From Rubrivivax sp. (lineage in GTDB: Bacteria; Pseudomonadota; Gammaproteobacteria; Burkholderiales; Burkholderiaceae_C), in assembly GCA_027484885.1 (NCBI GenBank), contig JAIXSD010000777.1, positions 1-7,238 on the forward strand: a stretch of 7,238 bases of DNA. The letters run 5' to 3'. A model generated the notes under the pieces. That model was not told the DNA's origin. It saw nothing but the letters and a program-made list of their open reading frames with translations, and ran no database searches. Positions 1 through 6,449 of the stretch are shown here, piece after piece. The position numbers and the translations under genes are program-made. The stretch's first letter is position 1. The number at the start of each line of letters is the position of its first letter.

Positions 1-825
1 AACCTGGCCCGCACACCCGGGGTCAAGATCGTCAATGGGCCCGAGAACCGCATCATCTTCATCGGCCTGGACCAGGGCCGGGACGAGCTGCTCTACAGCA
101 ATGTCAAGGGCAAGAACCCCTTCAAGGATGTGCGGGTGCGGCGCGCGCTCTACCAGGCGATCGACATCGAGACCATCAAGACCAAGCTGATGAACGGCCA
201 GTCGGCGCCCACCGGCGCCCTGGTGCCCTCGCCCCTGGGCAGCTTCAAGGACCCAGCCCTGGAGGCGCGCCTGCCCTACGACCTGGCCGCGGCCAAGAAG
301 CTGCTGGCCGAGGCCGGCTACGCCAATGGCTTCGAGTTCACGCTGGACTGCCCCAACAACCGCTACGTCAACGACGAGCGCATCTGCATGACTCTGGCCT
401 CGCAATGGGCCAAGCTCGGCATCAAGACCCGCGTGAATGCGCAGCCCAAGGGCCTGATCTTCAGCAAGCTGGAGCAGCTGGACACCTCGGCCTATCTGTT
501 CGGCTGGGGCGGCTCGATCACCGACCCCGAGAGCATCTTCACCTCGCATTTCCGCAACCGCGGCGAAAAAGGCGTGGGGGAATACAACCGCGGCAACTTC
601 AAGGACGATGAGCTCGACGCCCTGGTCGCCGCCTCCAGCAAAGAGCCCGATGAGGCCAAGCGCCAGCAGCTGATCAAGCAGGCCTTCAAACGCCAGGCCG
701 AGCAGGTGCACTACATCCCCCTGCACCGCCAGTTCATCCCCTGGGCCGCCCGAAACCACATCCAGGTGGTGCACCGCCCCGACAACTGGTTGGAGTGGCG
801 CTGGATCACCGTCGGGCCCAAATGA
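1..825 (+). CDS. Peptide/nickel-type ABC transporter solute-binding protein (SBP family 5), 3' part only
   Basis: The reading frame is open from base 1 to the TGA at 823-825, giving 274 residues of a protein that starts left of the window. Members of this family are periplasmic or lipid-anchored binding proteins of about 500-550 residues that deliver peptides, nickel or other solutes to an ABC permease, so roughly the C-terminal half is visible. The family hallmark is seen at visible residues 40-55 (NPFKDVRVRRALYQAID region), followed by the typical (Y/A)AKKLLAEAGY segment and, near the end, the YIPLHRQF-containing C-terminal lobe. The ligand cannot be assigned from this sequence. No permease or ATPase of the peptide type follows within the window, so it is either the last gene of its operon or an orphan binding protein. 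No strong terminator directly follows the stop. Confidence 0.93.
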   Translation, partial: NLARTPGVKIVNGPENRIIFIGLDQGRDELLYSNVKGKNPFKDVRVRRALYQAIDIETIKTKLMNGQSAPTGALVPSPLGSFKDPALEARLPYDLAAAKKLLAEAGYANGFEFTLDCPNNRYVNDERICMTLASQWAKLGIKTRVNAQPKGLIFSKLEQLDTSAYLFGWGGSITDPESIFTSHFRNRGEKGVGEYNRGNFKDDELDALVAASSKEPDEAKRQQLIKQAFKRQAEQVHYIPLHRQFIPWAARNHIQVVHRPDNWLEWRWITVGPK

Positions 826-997
826 GCGCGCACGGCTTCCCGAAGCGGGGGTGCCATGCTGCCTGACTTATTCGTTATGCAGCCAAGCTCCTGCGCAAAG
901 CTTCTTGGGCGCGGCACGAGGCGCCACCTAGACTGAGCTTCGCGAAGGGCGGCAAGCGAGCCGTCCACGGCGAACACCAAGAAACATCGTCACGAGG

Positions 998-1022
998 AAA
1001 AGGCCGCGACAAAGACGCGGCC
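998..1022 (-). terminator. Possible intrinsic terminator on the minus strand
   Basis: Read on the minus strand, a perfect 7-bp G/C-only stem (1022-1016 with 1008-1002, sequence GGCCGCG) with a 7-nt loop is followed directly by TTTTCC. That is the form of a Rho-independent terminator, with a rather short U-tract. On the plus strand the hairpin has no T-run after it, so it should act only on leftward transcripts. No minus-strand gene is evident upstream of it, so either it ends an unannotated leftward RNA or it is fortuitous. Confidence 0.35.
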
Positions 1023-1065
1023 CGAGGGACGAAGAGGAAGACGAAGAGTCAGGAAAGACCGGTGA

Positions 1066-1328
1066 CCTGTGCCACTGGGTCGTGTGCGAGGGCTGCATTC
1101 CAGCCCACCGCCACGGCGGCCTGCACAGGGGATAGGCCGGGCCGTGTGCGCACTTGCTGATGGGGTGCATGGGGAAAGCGAAAGTGAGCAAGCGCCCGCA
1201 CGGCCCGGACCGATTCTTCAGCGCCACCACCGGGCGCGCACCTGCAGCCTCAGCGCAGCTGGCCGGCGCCGGCGCGGGTTTGCCAGCGCTGCACGTACAA
1301 CAGGGCCCCAATCGGGCCCTTTTCTTAT
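1066..1328 (+). ncRNA. Candidate structured RNA ending in an intrinsic terminator (no known family)
   Basis: Four stem-loop units lie in series. The first is a 7-bp stem (1066-1072 with 1123-1129) enclosing a 6-bp hairpin (1090-1095/1101-1106) and a CCGCC/GGCGG hairpin (1108-1119). The second is a long hairpin at 1137-1208: a perfect 10-bp outer stem (CCGGGCCGTG with CACGGCCCGG), an irregular 6-nt internal stretch, a 6-bp inner stem (1153-1158/1187-1192) and a 28-nt loop. The third, at 1251-1291, has 10 bp with a 3-nt bulge. The fourth is the terminator at 1302-1320 with its U-tract. I looked for RNase P RNA, tmRNA, 6S, SRP RNA and cobalamin riboswitch signatures and found none. No promoter could be placed. 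It could instead be an untranslated relic or chance pairing in GC-rich DNA. Confidence 0.3.
1302..1328 (+). terminator. Intrinsic terminator upstream of the sulfate operon
   Basis: A perfect 7-bp stem (1302-1308 AGGGCCC with 1314-1320 GGGCCCT, loop CAATC) is followed by TTTTCTTATT. This is a standard Rho-independent terminator on the plus strand. It would stop rightward transcription from the upstream region about 110 bases before sbp, insulating the sulfate operon. Its T-rich tail overlaps the first half-site of the putative LysR-type operator. Confidence 0.7.
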
Positions 1329-1374
1329 TCATCAGACGGATAAACAAATTAGAAAACTGTTGTTCCACGAATAA
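1325..1374 (+). promoter_or_regulatory. Putative sulfate-operon control region with CysB/LysR-type half-sites
   Basis: An AT-rich island in otherwise GC-rich DNA lies 64-113 bases before the sbp start. It contains TTATTC (1325-1330) and GGATAA (1338-1343), a near-perfect inverted repeat spaced by 7 that includes the T-N11-A pattern of LysR-type sites. A second GAATAA half-site is at 1369-1374, and an AACAA/TTGTT inverted repeat is at 1343-1347/1360-1364. CysB-family regulators bind such AT-rich sites upstream of sulfur genes. I could not assign convincing -35/-10 hexamers, as expected of an activator-dependent promoter, so the exact start of transcription is unknown. Confidence 0.4.
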
Positions 1375-1437
1375 AGGCCGGCAGGCACAGTGCGAGCCTG
1401 CATCCAAACCTGGGCATGCCCTGCCCCGCCTGACATC

Positions 1438-2466
1438 ATGGAAAAGACCTCCCGCCGCACCGTCGCCCTGGCCGCCACTGCCCTGCTGGCCTGGAGCCTG
1501 ATACCTGCAAGCGCCGTGGCGCAAAGCCCGGCCGACACCCTGCTCAATGTCTCTTACGACGTGAGCCGCGAGTTGTACAAAGAGATCAACCCGGCCTTCA
1601 TCAAGCAGCACCAAGCCAAGACGGGCAAGGCCTTGACGATCAACCAATCGCACGGCGGCTCCAGCAAACAGATCGGTTCCGTGATCGGCGGCCTGGAGGC
1701 CGATGTGGTGACCATGAACCAGGCGACCGATGTGGACGTACTGGCCGACAAGGGCTTCACGCCTGCGGAATGGCGCAGCCGTTTCCCCAACAATGCCGCG
1801 CCCTACAGCTCCACCATCCTGTTCCTGGTGCGCAAGGGCAACCCCAAGGGCATCAAGGACTGGAACGATCTGGCCCGTGCCGGCGTGCAAGTCATCATCC
1901 CCAACCCCAAGGTGACGGGCAATGGCCGCTACAGCTATCTGGCCGCCTGGGGCAGTGTGCTGGCCAAGGGCGGCAATGACGCTCAGGCCAAGGAACTGGT
2001 GAGCAAGATCTTCGCCAACGTGCCGGTGCTGGACGGTGGCGGCCGCGGCGCCACCACCACCTTCACCCAGCGCGGCATCGGCGATGTGCTGCTGACCTTT
2101 GAATCGGAAGCCGAGCTGATCGAGAACGAGTTCGGCAAGGGCCTGTTCGAGGTGGTCAACCCCAGCGTGTCCATCGAAGCGGATGCACCTGTGGCCATCA
2201 ACGACAAGGTGGTCGCCAAGAAGGGCACCGCGGCCACCGCCAAGGCCTATCTGGACTTCCTCTACACCCCCGAGGCCCAGGCCATCATCGCCCGCCACAA
2301 CTTCCGCCCGCGTGATGCCGCGGTGTTCAAGCGCGAAGAAAAGCGCTTCGCGCCGATCAAGCTCTTCAGCGTCGACCAGTTGCTGGGCGGCTGGGCCAAG
2401 GTCAGCAAAACCCACTTCGCCGACGGCGGCCAGTACGACCAGATCGTGGCCGGCATCAAGCGCTGA
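1438..2466 (+). CDS. sbp: Periplasmic sulfate-binding protein Sbp
   Basis: The 342-residue product binds sulfate (possibly thiosulfate) in the periplasm for the CysTWA importer. The ATG at 1438 is chosen because it gives a classic Sec signal peptide: Arg5-Arg6 and Lys3, a hydrophobic core at about 8-23, and a predicted cut after Ala28 (AVA|Q). An in-frame GTG at 1390 would place 16 non-signal residues in front. Family motifs follow in order: NVSYDVSRELY at 37-47, NQSHGGSSKQ at 69-78, GLEADVVT at 85-92, NPKVTGNGRY at 156-165, and further on GGGRGATTTF and DVLLTFESEA. The last has Phe, as in CysP, where Sbp of enteric bacteria has Trp, while the RPRDA segment is Sbp-like, so the protein mixes traits of both. 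There is no Shine-Dalgarno sequence before the ATG. It is the first gene of the operon, 39 nt before cysT. Confidence 0.95.
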   Translation: MEKTSRRTVALAATALLAWSLIPASAVAQSPADTLLNVSYDVSRELYKEINPAFIKQHQAKTGKALTINQSHGGSSKQIGSVIGGLEADVVTMNQATDVDVLADKGFTPAEWRSRFPNNAAPYSSTILFLVRKGNPKGIKDWNDLARAGVQVIIPNPKVTGNGRYSYLAAWGSVLAKGGNDAQAKELVSKIFANVPVLDGGGRGATTTFTQRGIGDVLLTFESEAELIENEFGKGLFEVVNPSVSIEADAPVAINDKVVAKKGTAATAKAYLDFLYTPEAQAIIARHNFRPRDAAVFKREEKRFAPIKLFSVDQLLGGWAKVSKTHFADGGQYDQIVAGIKR

Positions 2467-2505
2467 AGCCTGCTTGCCTGCCCGCCCTCCTCTCTGCCTG
2501 AAACC

Positions 2506-3411
2506 ATGAGCAGCTCCGTGATGTCTCCGACCACCGCCCTGCCGCATGCGCAGCCCGCGGCCGATGCCGGCCCGCGCCGGGCCAAACGCCGGGTCCTGCC
2601 CGGCTTCGGCCCAAGCATGGGCTTCACCTTGTTCTACCTCTCGTTGATCGTGCTGATCCCGCTGTCGGCGGTGTTCATCAAATCGGCGGGCCATGGCTTT
2701 GAGGCCTTCTGGGCCGCCGCCAGCTCGCCACGGGTGGTGGCGTCTTACAAGCTGAGCTTCGGGCTCTCGCTGCTGGCCGCCAGCATCAATCTGGTCTTCG
2801 GCCTGATCCTGGCCTGGAGCCTGGTGCGCTACGAGTTCTTCGGCAAGAAGGTGGTTGATGCCTTGATCGACCTGCCCTTCGCCCTGCCCACCGCCGTGGC
2901 GGGCATCGCGCTGACCGCGCTCTACGCGGGCAATGGCTGGCTGGGTTCCTTGCTGGCCCCCTGGGGCATCAAGGTGGCGTTCACGCCGCTGGGCATCCTG
3001 GTGGCGCTGATCTTCATCGGCCTGCCCTTCATCGTGCGCACGGTGCAGCCGGTGCTGGAGGATATGGAAACCGAGCTGGAGGAAGCAGCGGCCGCCCTGG
3101 GCGCCCACCGCTGGCAGACCTTCCGTCTGGTGGTGCTGCCGACGCTGACGCCGGCCCTGCTGACAGGCTTTGCCCTGGCTTTCGCCCGCGCGGTCGGTGA
3201 ATACGGTTCGGTGATCTTCATCGCCGGCAACCTGCCCATGGTCAGCGAGATCACACCGCTGATGATCATCTCCAAGCTGGAGCAATACGACTATGTCGGC
3301 GCCACGGCGATCGCTGCCGTGATGCTGGTGTTCAGCTTCGTGCTGCTGCTGGCCATCAACGGCCTGCAAGCCTGGAGCTCGCGCCGCAACGGTCTGGAAG
3401 GACGCAAATAA
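2506..3411 (+). CDS. cysT: Sulfate/thiosulfate ABC transporter permease CysT (CysU)
   Basis: This 301-residue inner-membrane protein is one half of the sulfate channel and pairs with CysW. Six hydrophobic segments are visible at about 39-59, 80-106, 124-142, 160-182, 213-241 and 265-286, the usual pattern for this permease. The cytoplasmic EAA loop that docks onto the ATPase is clear at 192-212 ([21 protein letters not shown], one residue longer than quoted motifs elsewhere here), followed by the family segment [14 protein letters not shown]. The first 35 residues are Ala/Pro/Arg-rich and probably cytoplasmic. The start is the first ATG after sbp. A second ATG five codons on is equally possible, because neither has a Shine-Dalgarno sequence: the 39-nt spacer is pyrimidine-rich. 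Its TAA overlaps the cysW ATG by one base (TAATG), implying translational coupling. Confidence 0.95.
   Translation: MSSSVMSPTTALPHAQPAADAGPRRAKRRVLPGFGPSMGFTLFYLSLIVLIPLSAVFIKSAGHGFEAFWAAASSPRVVASYKLSFGLSLLAASINLVFGLILAWSLVRYEFFGKKVVDALIDLPFALPTAVAGIALTALYAGNGWLGSLLAPWGIKVAFTPLGILVALIFIGLPFIVRTVQPVLEDMETELEEAAAALGAHRWQTFRLVVLPTLTPALLTGFALAFARAVGEYGSVIFIAGNLPMVSEITPLMIISKLEQYDYVGATAIAAVMLVFSFVLLLAINGLQAWSSRRNGLEGRK
3396..3402 (+). promoter_or_regulatory. Ribosome binding site of cysW, inside the end of cysT
   Basis: GGAAGGA lies 8 nt before the cysW ATG at 3411, within the last codons of cysT. It fixes the cysW start at the base that also ends the cysT stop codon. It contrasts with sbp and cysT, which have no such site. 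Confidence 0.75.
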
Positions 3412-4307
3412 TGGCCGGCATTGTTTCAAGCCTGGGCGTGCCGCAGAGTGGCAGTGCCGGACGCTATGAGCGCAACCCCGCCACCCGCGAAGCGCCCTGG
3501 GTGCGCATCACCCTGCTGACCCTGGGCCTGGCCTTCTTCGCCCTGTTCCTGATCATGCCCCTGGTGGCGGTGTTTCACGAGGCACTGCGCAAGGGCTGGG
3601 AGGTCTACATCGCCTCCCTGCTGGAAGCCGATGCAGTCTCGGCCGTCAAGCTGACCTTGATTGCGGCGGCCATCTCGGTGCCGCTGAATCTGGTCTTCGG
3701 CGTCAGCGCCGCCTGGGCCATCGCCAAGCATGATTTCCGCGGCAAGCAGCTCCTGATCACCTTCATCGACCTGCCGTTCTCGGTGTCACCGGTGGTGGCG
3801 GGCCTGGTCTATGTGCTGCTCTTCGGCGCCCAGGGCTGGTTCGGCCCCTGGCTGCAGGCGCATGACCTGAAGATCATCTTTGCCGTGCCCGGGATCGTGC
3901 TGGCCACCATCTTTGTGACCTTCCCCTTTGTGGCGCGCGAGCTGATCCCGCTGATGCAGGCGCAAGGCCGCGATGAAGAGGAAGCAGCCACGGTGCTGGG
4001 CGCCTCCGGCTGGCAGACCTTCTGGCGCGTCACCTTGCCCAATGTGAAGTGGGGCCTGCTCTACGGCGTGATCCTGTGCAATGCGCGGGCCATGGGTGAG
4101 TTCGGTGCCGTCTCGGTGGTTTCGGGCCACATCCGCGGCTACACCAACACCCTGCCCCTGCACGTGGAAATTCTCTACAACGAGTACCAGTTCGCGGCTG
4201 CGTTTGCTGTGGCCTCCCTGCTGGCCTTGCTGGCCCTGGTCACCCTCGTTCTCAAGCAATTCGTCGAGTGGAATGCCCACCGATCCCTGAAGGAAGCATC
4301 GACATGA
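3411..4307 (+). CDS. cysW: Sulfate/thiosulfate ABC transporter permease CysW
   Basis: The 298-residue inner-membrane partner of CysT. Hydrophobic segments lie at about 31-55, 78-104, 122-139, 155-180, 213-238 and 261-284. The EAA docking loop is at about 188-210 ([20 protein letters not shown], then TLP), and the strongly conserved CysW stretch [18 protein letters not shown] covers 224-241, with the [14 protein letters not shown] segment after it. CysW is recognised over CysT by this C-terminal half. The start at 3411 is supported by the strong upstream ribosome binding site and by the 1-base overlap with the cysT stop. The stop TGA at 4305-4307 overlaps the cysA ATG in an ATGA arrangement. 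All of this indicates a coupled operon with balanced permease output. Confidence 0.95.
   Translation: MAGIVSSLGVPQSGSAGRYERNPATREAPWVRITLLTLGLAFFALFLIMPLVAVFHEALRKGWEVYIASLLEADAVSAVKLTLIAAAISVPLNLVFGVSAAWAIAKHDFRGKQLLITFIDLPFSVSPVVAGLVYVLLFGAQGWFGPWLQAHDLKIIFAVPGIVLATIFVTFPFVARELIPLMQAQGRDEEEAATVLGASGWQTFWRVTLPNVKWGLLYGVILCNARAMGEFGAVSVVSGHIRGYTNTLPLHVEILYNEYQFAAAFAVASLLALLALVTLVLKQFVEWNAHRSLKEAST
4290..4296 (+). promoter_or_regulatory. Ribosome binding site that decides the cysA start
   Basis: AAGGAAG lies 7 nt before the ATG at 4304. It supports that codon over the in-frame GTG at 4268, which would add 12 residues in front of the conserved [10 protein letters not shown] beginning of the ATPase. 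Confidence 0.75.
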
Positions 4308-5404
4308 GCATCCAAGTCCGCAACATCCACAAGTCCTTCGGCGCCTTCACCGCCCTGGGTGACGTCAGCCTCGACTTCCCCACCGGCGAGCTGGTGGCCC
4401 TGCTGGGCCCCTCGGGCTGCGGCAAGACCACGCTGCTGCGCATCATCGCGGGTCTGGAGACGGCCGATCGGGGTCAGGTCTTGCTGGACGGCGAAGACGC
4501 CTCCGACACCCATGTGCGCGAGCGCCAGGTCGGCTTCGTGTTCCAGCACTACGCCCTGTTCCGCCACATGACGGTGTTCGAGAACGTGGCCTTCGGCCTG
4601 CGCGTCAAGCCGCGCAAGGAGCGGCCCAGCGAGGCGGTGATCAAGAAAAAGGTTCATGAGCTGCTGAACCTGGTGCAGCTGGACTGGCTGGCCGATCGCT
4701 TCCCGCCCCAACTCAGCGGCGGCCAGCGCCAGCGCATCGCCCTGGCCCGCGCCCTGGCGGTGGAGCCGCGCGTGCTGCTGCTGGACGAGCCCTTCGGCGC
4801 GCTCGATGCCAAGGTGCGCAAGGAGCTGCGCCGCTGGCTGCGCCGCCTGCACGATGAGCTGCATATCACCAGCGTCTTCGTCACCCACGACCAGGAAGAA
4901 GCCCTGGAAGTGGCCGACCGCGTGGTGCTGATGGACCACGGCCGCGTCGAGCAGATCGGCACGCCGCAAGAGGTCTACGAAAAACCGGCCACGCCTTTTG
5001 TCTACGGCTTCCTCGGCGCGGTCAACCGCTTCGAGGGCCATGCCGAGAACGGCGTGGTCCACATCGGCGAACACCAGTTGCAGCACGGCGCCACCTTCAA
5101 CACCACCGGCCCGGTGCAAGCCTATGCCCGCCCGCATGAGCTGCAAATCCTGACCGCAGCCGATGCGCAGGGCCTGGCCGCCACGGTGGAACGCGTCTTG
5201 AGTTTCGGCGCCAGCGCCCGCGTTGAGCTGCTCGGCCCCAAGGGCCAGCACCTGGAGGCGGAGCTGAGCCGCGAACGCGCCGAGGCCCTGAGCCTGTACA
5301 GCGGCCAGCGTGTGCACCTGGCCGCCAGCCGCCTGAGCCTGTTTGAAGCGGGCCAGAACACCGAGACCCCGCGTGCTGCAGCCAGCACCCCCGAGGCAGC
5401 CTGA
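4304..5404 (+). CDS. cysA: Sulfate/thiosulfate import ATP-binding protein CysA
   Basis: The 366-residue cytoplasmic ATPase that powers import through CysTW. All nucleotide-binding elements are intact: Walker A GPSGCGKT at 35-42, Q-loop Gln81, signature LSGGQ at 137-141, Walker B LLLDEP at 158-163 with catalytic Glu162, D-loop with Asp168, and switch His195. From about residue 240 a C-terminal TOBE-type regulatory domain follows ([10 protein letters not shown] is a landmark), as in CysA and MalK relatives. The sequence after about 350 is Ala/Thr/Glu-rich and looks like a short unstructured tail. The assignment to sulfate rather than another oxyanion or sugar rests on the neighbours sbp, cysT and cysW together with overall similarity. 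It overlaps cysW by 4 nt and ends 3 nt before cysB. Confidence 0.96.
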   Translation: MSIQVRNIHKSFGAFTALGDVSLDFPTGELVALLGPSGCGKTTLLRIIAGLETADRGQVLLDGEDASDTHVRERQVGFVFQHYALFRHMTVFENVAFGLRVKPRKERPSEAVIKKKVHELLNLVQLDWLADRFPPQLSGGQRQRIALARALAVEPRVLLLDEPFGALDAKVRKELRRWLRRLHDELHITSVFVTHDQEEALEVADRVVLMDHGRVEQIGTPQEVYEKPATPFVYGFLGAVNRFEGHAENGVVHIGEHQLQHGATFNTTGPVQAYARPHELQILTAADAQGLAATVERVLSFGASARVELLGPKGQHLEAELSRERAEALSLYSGQRVHLAASRLSLFEAGQNTETPRAAASTPEAA

Positions 5405-5407
5405 GGC

Positions 5408-6361
5408 ATGAACTTCCAGCAACTGCGCTCCATCCGCGAAGCCCAGCGCCGAGGCTTCAATCTGACCGAGGTGGCCCATGCCCTGCACACCTCACAGCCC
5501 GGCGTGAGCCGGCAGATCCGCGAGCTGGAGGACGAGCTCGGCATCGAGATCTTCATGCGCGCCGGCAAGCGCCTGACCGGCCTGACCGAGCCGGGCCGCC
5601 ATGTGCTGCCCATCATCGAACGCATGCTGCACGAGGCCGACAATCTGCGCCGCGCCGGCGATGACTTCGCCCGCGCCGGCACCGGCACGCTGCGCATTGC
5701 CGCCACCCACAGCCAGGCGCGCTATGCCCTGCCGCCGGTGGTGCGCGATTTCCGCGCCGCCCACCCCGATGTCAGCCTGCACCTGCACCAGGGTTCGCCG
5801 CAGCAGGTGGCACGCCTGCTGCTCGATGGCGAGGCCGATGTCGGCATCGCCACTGAAGCGCTGGCCCAGTTTGATGAACTGATCGCCCTGCCCTGCTACC
5901 GCTGGACCCACTCGGTGGTGGTGCCGCCCGACCACGAGCTGGCCTGCGAAGCCGCCGAGGGTCAGGTCTTGACCCTGGAACGCCTGTCCAAGTTCCCCAT
6001 CATCACCTACGAACTGGGCTACACCGGCCGCTCGCACATCGACGATGCCTTCCGCACGGCCGGACTCGATCTCAATGTCGTGCTGGCCGCCATGGACGCC
6101 GACGTGATCAAGACCTATGTGGAGCTGGGCCTGGGCGTGGGCATCGTCGCCTCCATCGCCTACGATGAAGACCGCGACCAGCACCTGGCCGCCATCGACG
6201 CCCGCCACCTCTTCGCCGACAACATGACCCGGCTCGCGGTGCGCCGTGGCGCCTACCTGCGCGACTACGTCTACGCTTTCATGTCGACCTTTGCCGCGCC
6301 GCTGACGCGCGAGGCCGTCGAGGCTGCAGCCCATGAATCGGCCAAGCAGGCTGGACTCTGA
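5408..6361 (+). CDS. cysB: LysR-type sulfur regulator, CysB family
   Basis: A 317-residue DNA-binding activator expected to switch on sulfate assimilation genes under sulfur limitation, using an acetylserine-type inducer antagonised by sulfide or thiosulfate. The N-terminal winged helix-turn-helix covers about 1-60 (LTEVAHALHTSQPGVSRQIR at 19-38). The effector domain runs from about 92 to 300. Aligned by eye to enteric CysB as I remember it, the reported anion-contact residues are kept: Thr100, Gln103, Thr149, Trp166 and Thr206 (Thr202 there). The exception is Ser102, where the enteric protein has Thr. The DADVIKTYV and GLGVGIVAS segments are typical of CysB. It starts 3 nt after cysA. The only candidate ribosome site is GAGG at 5393-5396, so reinitiation from cysA is likely. 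Cbl- or SsuR-type paralogues look similar and cannot be fully excluded. Confidence 0.9.
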   Translation: MNFQQLRSIREAQRRGFNLTEVAHALHTSQPGVSRQIRELEDELGIEIFMRAGKRLTGLTEPGRHVLPIIERMLHEADNLRRAGDDFARAGTGTLRIAATHSQARYALPPVVRDFRAAHPDVSLHLHQGSPQQVARLLLDGEADVGIATEALAQFDELIALPCYRWTHSVVVPPDHELACEAAEGQVLTLERLSKFPIITYELGYTGRSHIDDAFRTAGLDLNVVLAAMDADVIKTYVELGLGVGIVASIAYDEDRDQHLAAIDARHLFADNMTRLAVRRGAYLRDYVYAFMSTFAAPLTREAVEAAAHESAKQAGL

Positions 6362-6449
6362 AACCCCTGGCTTTCGTTCATTCTTGCGAAAAACGGCAAT
6401 AGAAAGCCGGAATCCTTCGAAGCCAAAGACCTAAACTGGTCTTATAGTG
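6362..6449 (+). other. Stem-loops directly after cysB
   Basis: Six bases beyond the cysB stop codon a 9-bp stem (6367-6375 CTGGCTTTC with 6402-6410 GAAAGCCGG, one T-G wobble) encloses a 26-nt AT-rich loop with a possible inner TTGC/GCAA stem. A second 6-bp stem, AAGACC/GGTCTT with a 6-nt loop, lies at about 6427-6443. Neither has a T-run behind it, so they are not classical terminators. They may protect the 3' end of the operon mRNA or start the structured region that follows. Confidence 0.4.

Larger units (their letters stand above)
826..1437. other. Gene-free, inverted-repeat-rich intergenic region
   Basis: These 612 bases separate the peptide-binding protein gene from the sulfate operon. 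I see no ORF here with both a ribosome binding site and a recognisable protein. From left to right it holds: a 10-base palindrome at 938-947; a 7-bp stem at 947-953/960-966 with a 6-nt loop (one G-T wobble); a 7-bp stem at 1002-1008/1016-1022; a purine-rich stretch at about 1023-1060; a series of stem-loops from 1066 to 1320; and an AT-rich promoter-like segment from 1321 to about 1376. High GC content makes chance stems common, so only the longer ones are listed separately. Confidence 0.7.

Noticed and set aside
1040..1130. Possible cobalamin riboswitch, because of GACCTGTGCC and GCCACTG
   Set aside because: The elements are in the wrong order relative to the cobalamin consensus, the B12-box core is missing, and the downstream gene is not cobalamin-related.
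1124..1136. A 13-base match on the minus strand (CCTATCCCCTGTG) to my memory of a 454 sequencing adapter
   Set aside because: The match stops after 13 bases. Part of it belongs to the 1066-1129 stem, and the flanks show no adapter sequence. Most likely chance.
930..1330. RNase P RNA or tmRNA, suggested by length, structure and AGGAAAGACCGG
   Set aside because: The invariant core sequences of RNase P RNA (P4 region, AGGGTGAAA-type box) and the tmRNA ends and tag frame are not found on either strand.
1069..1501. Short plus-strand frames between the peptide-binding gene and sbp
   Set aside because: They cross the terminator at 1302-1328 or run into sbp in another frame. They have no ribosome site and the translations are Arg/Ala/Pro-rich without known motifs.
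928..3429. A very long open frame on the minus strand (833 codons) opposite sbp and cysT
   Set aside because: It lies antisense to two clearly real genes. Its translation is low-complexity (Gln, His, Gly, Ala, Arg), with no recognisable domain and no ribosome site. Long antisense frames are a normal by-product of GC-rich codon bias.
4175..5488. A 437-codon open frame on the minus strand opposite cysA
   Set aside because: It has the same shadow pattern, antisense to an intact CysA with all catalytic motifs, and biased composition.
5492..6334. A 280-codon open frame on the minus strand opposite cysB
   Set aside because: It is a shadow of the LysR-type gene with no independent support.
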